Of a DNA stretch of 5,818 bases, positions 5,008 through 5,818 are shown piece after piece. Source of the DNA: Chloroflexota bacterium (lineage in GTDB: Bacteria; Chloroflexota; Dehalococcoidia; UBA2979). The stretch is from positions 4,109 through 9,926 of the forward strand of contig VYDC01000064.1 in assembly GCA_009843585.1 (NCBI GenBank). The letters are read 5' to 3'. A program made the translations under genes and the position numbers. The notes beneath the pieces are model-generated. The model ran no database searches and was not told the origin of the DNA. It saw only the letters and a program-made list of their open reading frames with translations. How positions within the stretch are numbered: position 1 is the stretch's first letter; every line of letters begins with the position of its first letter.

Positions 5008-5818
5008 GACGGTCGCTGCGCCCCGCGCTGCTGCTCCTGCTCGTCGCCGCCGCGTTGGCCGTGACGCCCCCGGCGGCCTCCGCCTCGGAGCCCCTTCAGG
5101 CGGGCCAGCAGGCCGTCGTGAGCGCCGACGGCGACTGCCTCCGCCTCCGCGCGACGGCGGGCCTGGGCGGCGCCGAGATCGCGTGCGTTCCCGACGGGGC
5201 GCACGTCACCGCGGTTGGCGAGCGGCGGACCGCCGACGGCTACGACTGGGAGCGGGTCGACGTGGGCGGCCAGCGCGGCTGGATGGCCGCCACGTACCTC
5301 AGGGCCGTGGATCCAGAGGCCGGGGACGAGCCGGACGCGGAGCCCCCGGGCGGCACGGACGGCGGCGACGACGGCGACGGAAACGGGGGCGACGACGGTG
5401 ACGACGGCGACGACGCTGGTTCGGGCGTGCTGCCCGTCCCGCCGCCGGGCGGGATCACCGCCGGGCGCGCCGGCACCTCCGACGTCGAGGCACTGGTCGC
5501 CGCGCAGAGCTTCGACGTCGGCTCCGTCTTCCTCTACCGCATCCAGACGCAGGACTACCTGCGCTACATCCCGGGCGCGCCGACGATGGTGAACACGCTC
5601 GACGCCGCGTCGCTCACCGCGGAGAGCATCGTGCTGATCAGGCGGCTGGGCCAGCGCGGCGAGCCGGGCGCCCCGCCGGTTGCGCCCGACGAGGGGCTCC
5701 GCGGCACGCCGAACGTGCTGCCCTCGCCGCCCCGGGAGGGCCTGACCCTCGGCATCTCCGGCACCAACGACCCGGTCGCCCTCGCCGAGGCGCAGCCCTT
5801 CGAGGTGCGCTCGATCAC
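5004..5818 (+). CDS. Exported SH3b-domain protein with Asp/Gly linker and repeated C-terminal module (partial)
   Basis: 271 codons are visible and the gene runs off the right edge. The N-terminus is a clear Sec signal peptide: Arg2-Arg3, a Leu/Ala-rich core (8-20), and a likely cut after Ala25-Ser-Ala27. Residues about 34-102 form a bacterial SH3 domain (CLRLRATAGLGG, DWERVDVGGQRGWMAATYL), a fold that in exported proteins often binds cell-wall peptide; Cys45 and Cys61 could form a disulfide. A low-complexity Asp/Gly linker (about 116-140) leads to a module at 149-214 containing YLRYIPGAP and NTLDAASL. A Pro/Gly linker follows, and a second copy of the module begins at 246. The start ATG is set by the signal peptide; no Shine-Dalgarno is visible. 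The protein probably acts on or outside the cell surface. Its full function is not evident, because any catalytic domain would lie beyond the edge. No link to the neighbouring operon is apparent. Confidence 0.85.
   Translation, partial: MRRSLRPALLLLLVAAALAVTPPAASASEPLQAGQQAVVSADGDCLRLRATAGLGGAEIACVPDGAHVTAVGERRTADGYDWERVDVGGQRGWMAATYLRAVDPEAGDEPDAEPPGGTDGGDDGDGNGGDDGDDGDDAGSGVLPVPPPGGITAGRAGTSDVEALVAAQSFDVGSVFLYRIQTQDYLRYIPGAPTMVNTLDAASLTAESIVLIRRLGQRGEPGAPPVAPDEGLRGTPNVLPSPPREGLTLGISGTNDPVALAEAQPFEVRSI
5349..5420 (+). repeat. Low-complexity GAC/GGC codon tract encoding an Asp/Gly linker
   Basis: Repeated GGC and GAC codons (with GGT, GGA and AAC variants) encode residues about 116-139 of the SH3b protein, mostly Gly and Asp. 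It is an acidic, flexible spacer between the SH3b domain and the next module. Such codon runs vary in length by slippage, and the acidic charge could bind calcium, but there is no strict calcium-binding repeat consensus. Confidence 0.7.

Noticed and set aside
5349..5420. Tandem DNA repeat or CRISPR-like array
   Set aside because: The units are irregular GGC/GAC codons inside a reading frame, with no constant repeat and spacer lengths; this is a protein linker.

Overview
The window is GC-rich (by eye about 70%) and densely coded, with four-base stop/start overlaps, GTG starts and little AT-rich sequence. This suits a high-GC Actinomycetota (for example Thermoleophilia) or a Chloroflexota lineage, probably from soil or a metagenome. 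I cannot place it more precisely: no rRNA or tRNA gene is present, and the taxonomic guess rests on gene style alone.

Left part (1-3065, minus strand): a tight operon transcribed right to left. It encodes a CoxG-like SRPBCC protein, a CoxS-type [2Fe-2S] subunit, and a CoxL-type molybdopterin subunit that runs off the left edge. coxG/coxS overlap as ATGA and coxS/coxL as GTGA, so translation is probably coupled. The CoxL active-site loop reads AYRGAGR, which marks the form II branch of the aerobic CO dehydrogenase (xanthine oxidase) family and not the AYXCSFR loop of proven CO oxidisers. The true substrate is therefore open. The FAD subunit (CoxM) is not in the window; in form II clusters it usually follows coxL, so it would lie just left of base 1.

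Middle (3066-3193): a divergent control region of about 130 bases between coxG and a plus-strand transporter gene. It holds a strong 11-bp-arm inverted repeat (10 of 11 positions paired) lying over a good -10 hexamer for the coxG operon. Nearer the transporter is a clear Shine-Dalgarno sequence.

Right part: a UMF1/Atg22-like major facilitator transporter (about 3194-4891). Its conserved N-terminus begins upstream of any standard start codon, and the Shine-Dalgarno points to an ATC. It also has a soluble segment of about 118 residues outside the membrane between helices 9 and 10. After a gap of about 112 bases comes an exported SH3b protein (5004 to the right edge) with an Asp/Gly-rich linker and the start of a duplicated module; its start codon overlaps the stop of a possible 22-codon leader ORF.

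The operon and transporter share a promoter region and may share control, but nothing in the sequence proves that the transporter handles the dehydrogenase's substrate. No CRISPR array, insertion sequence or phage gene was seen. The items most worth a second look are the ATC start, the operator-like palindrome, the coupled leader ORF, and a perfect 20-bp inverted repeat at the extreme left edge that may be a foldback artefact.
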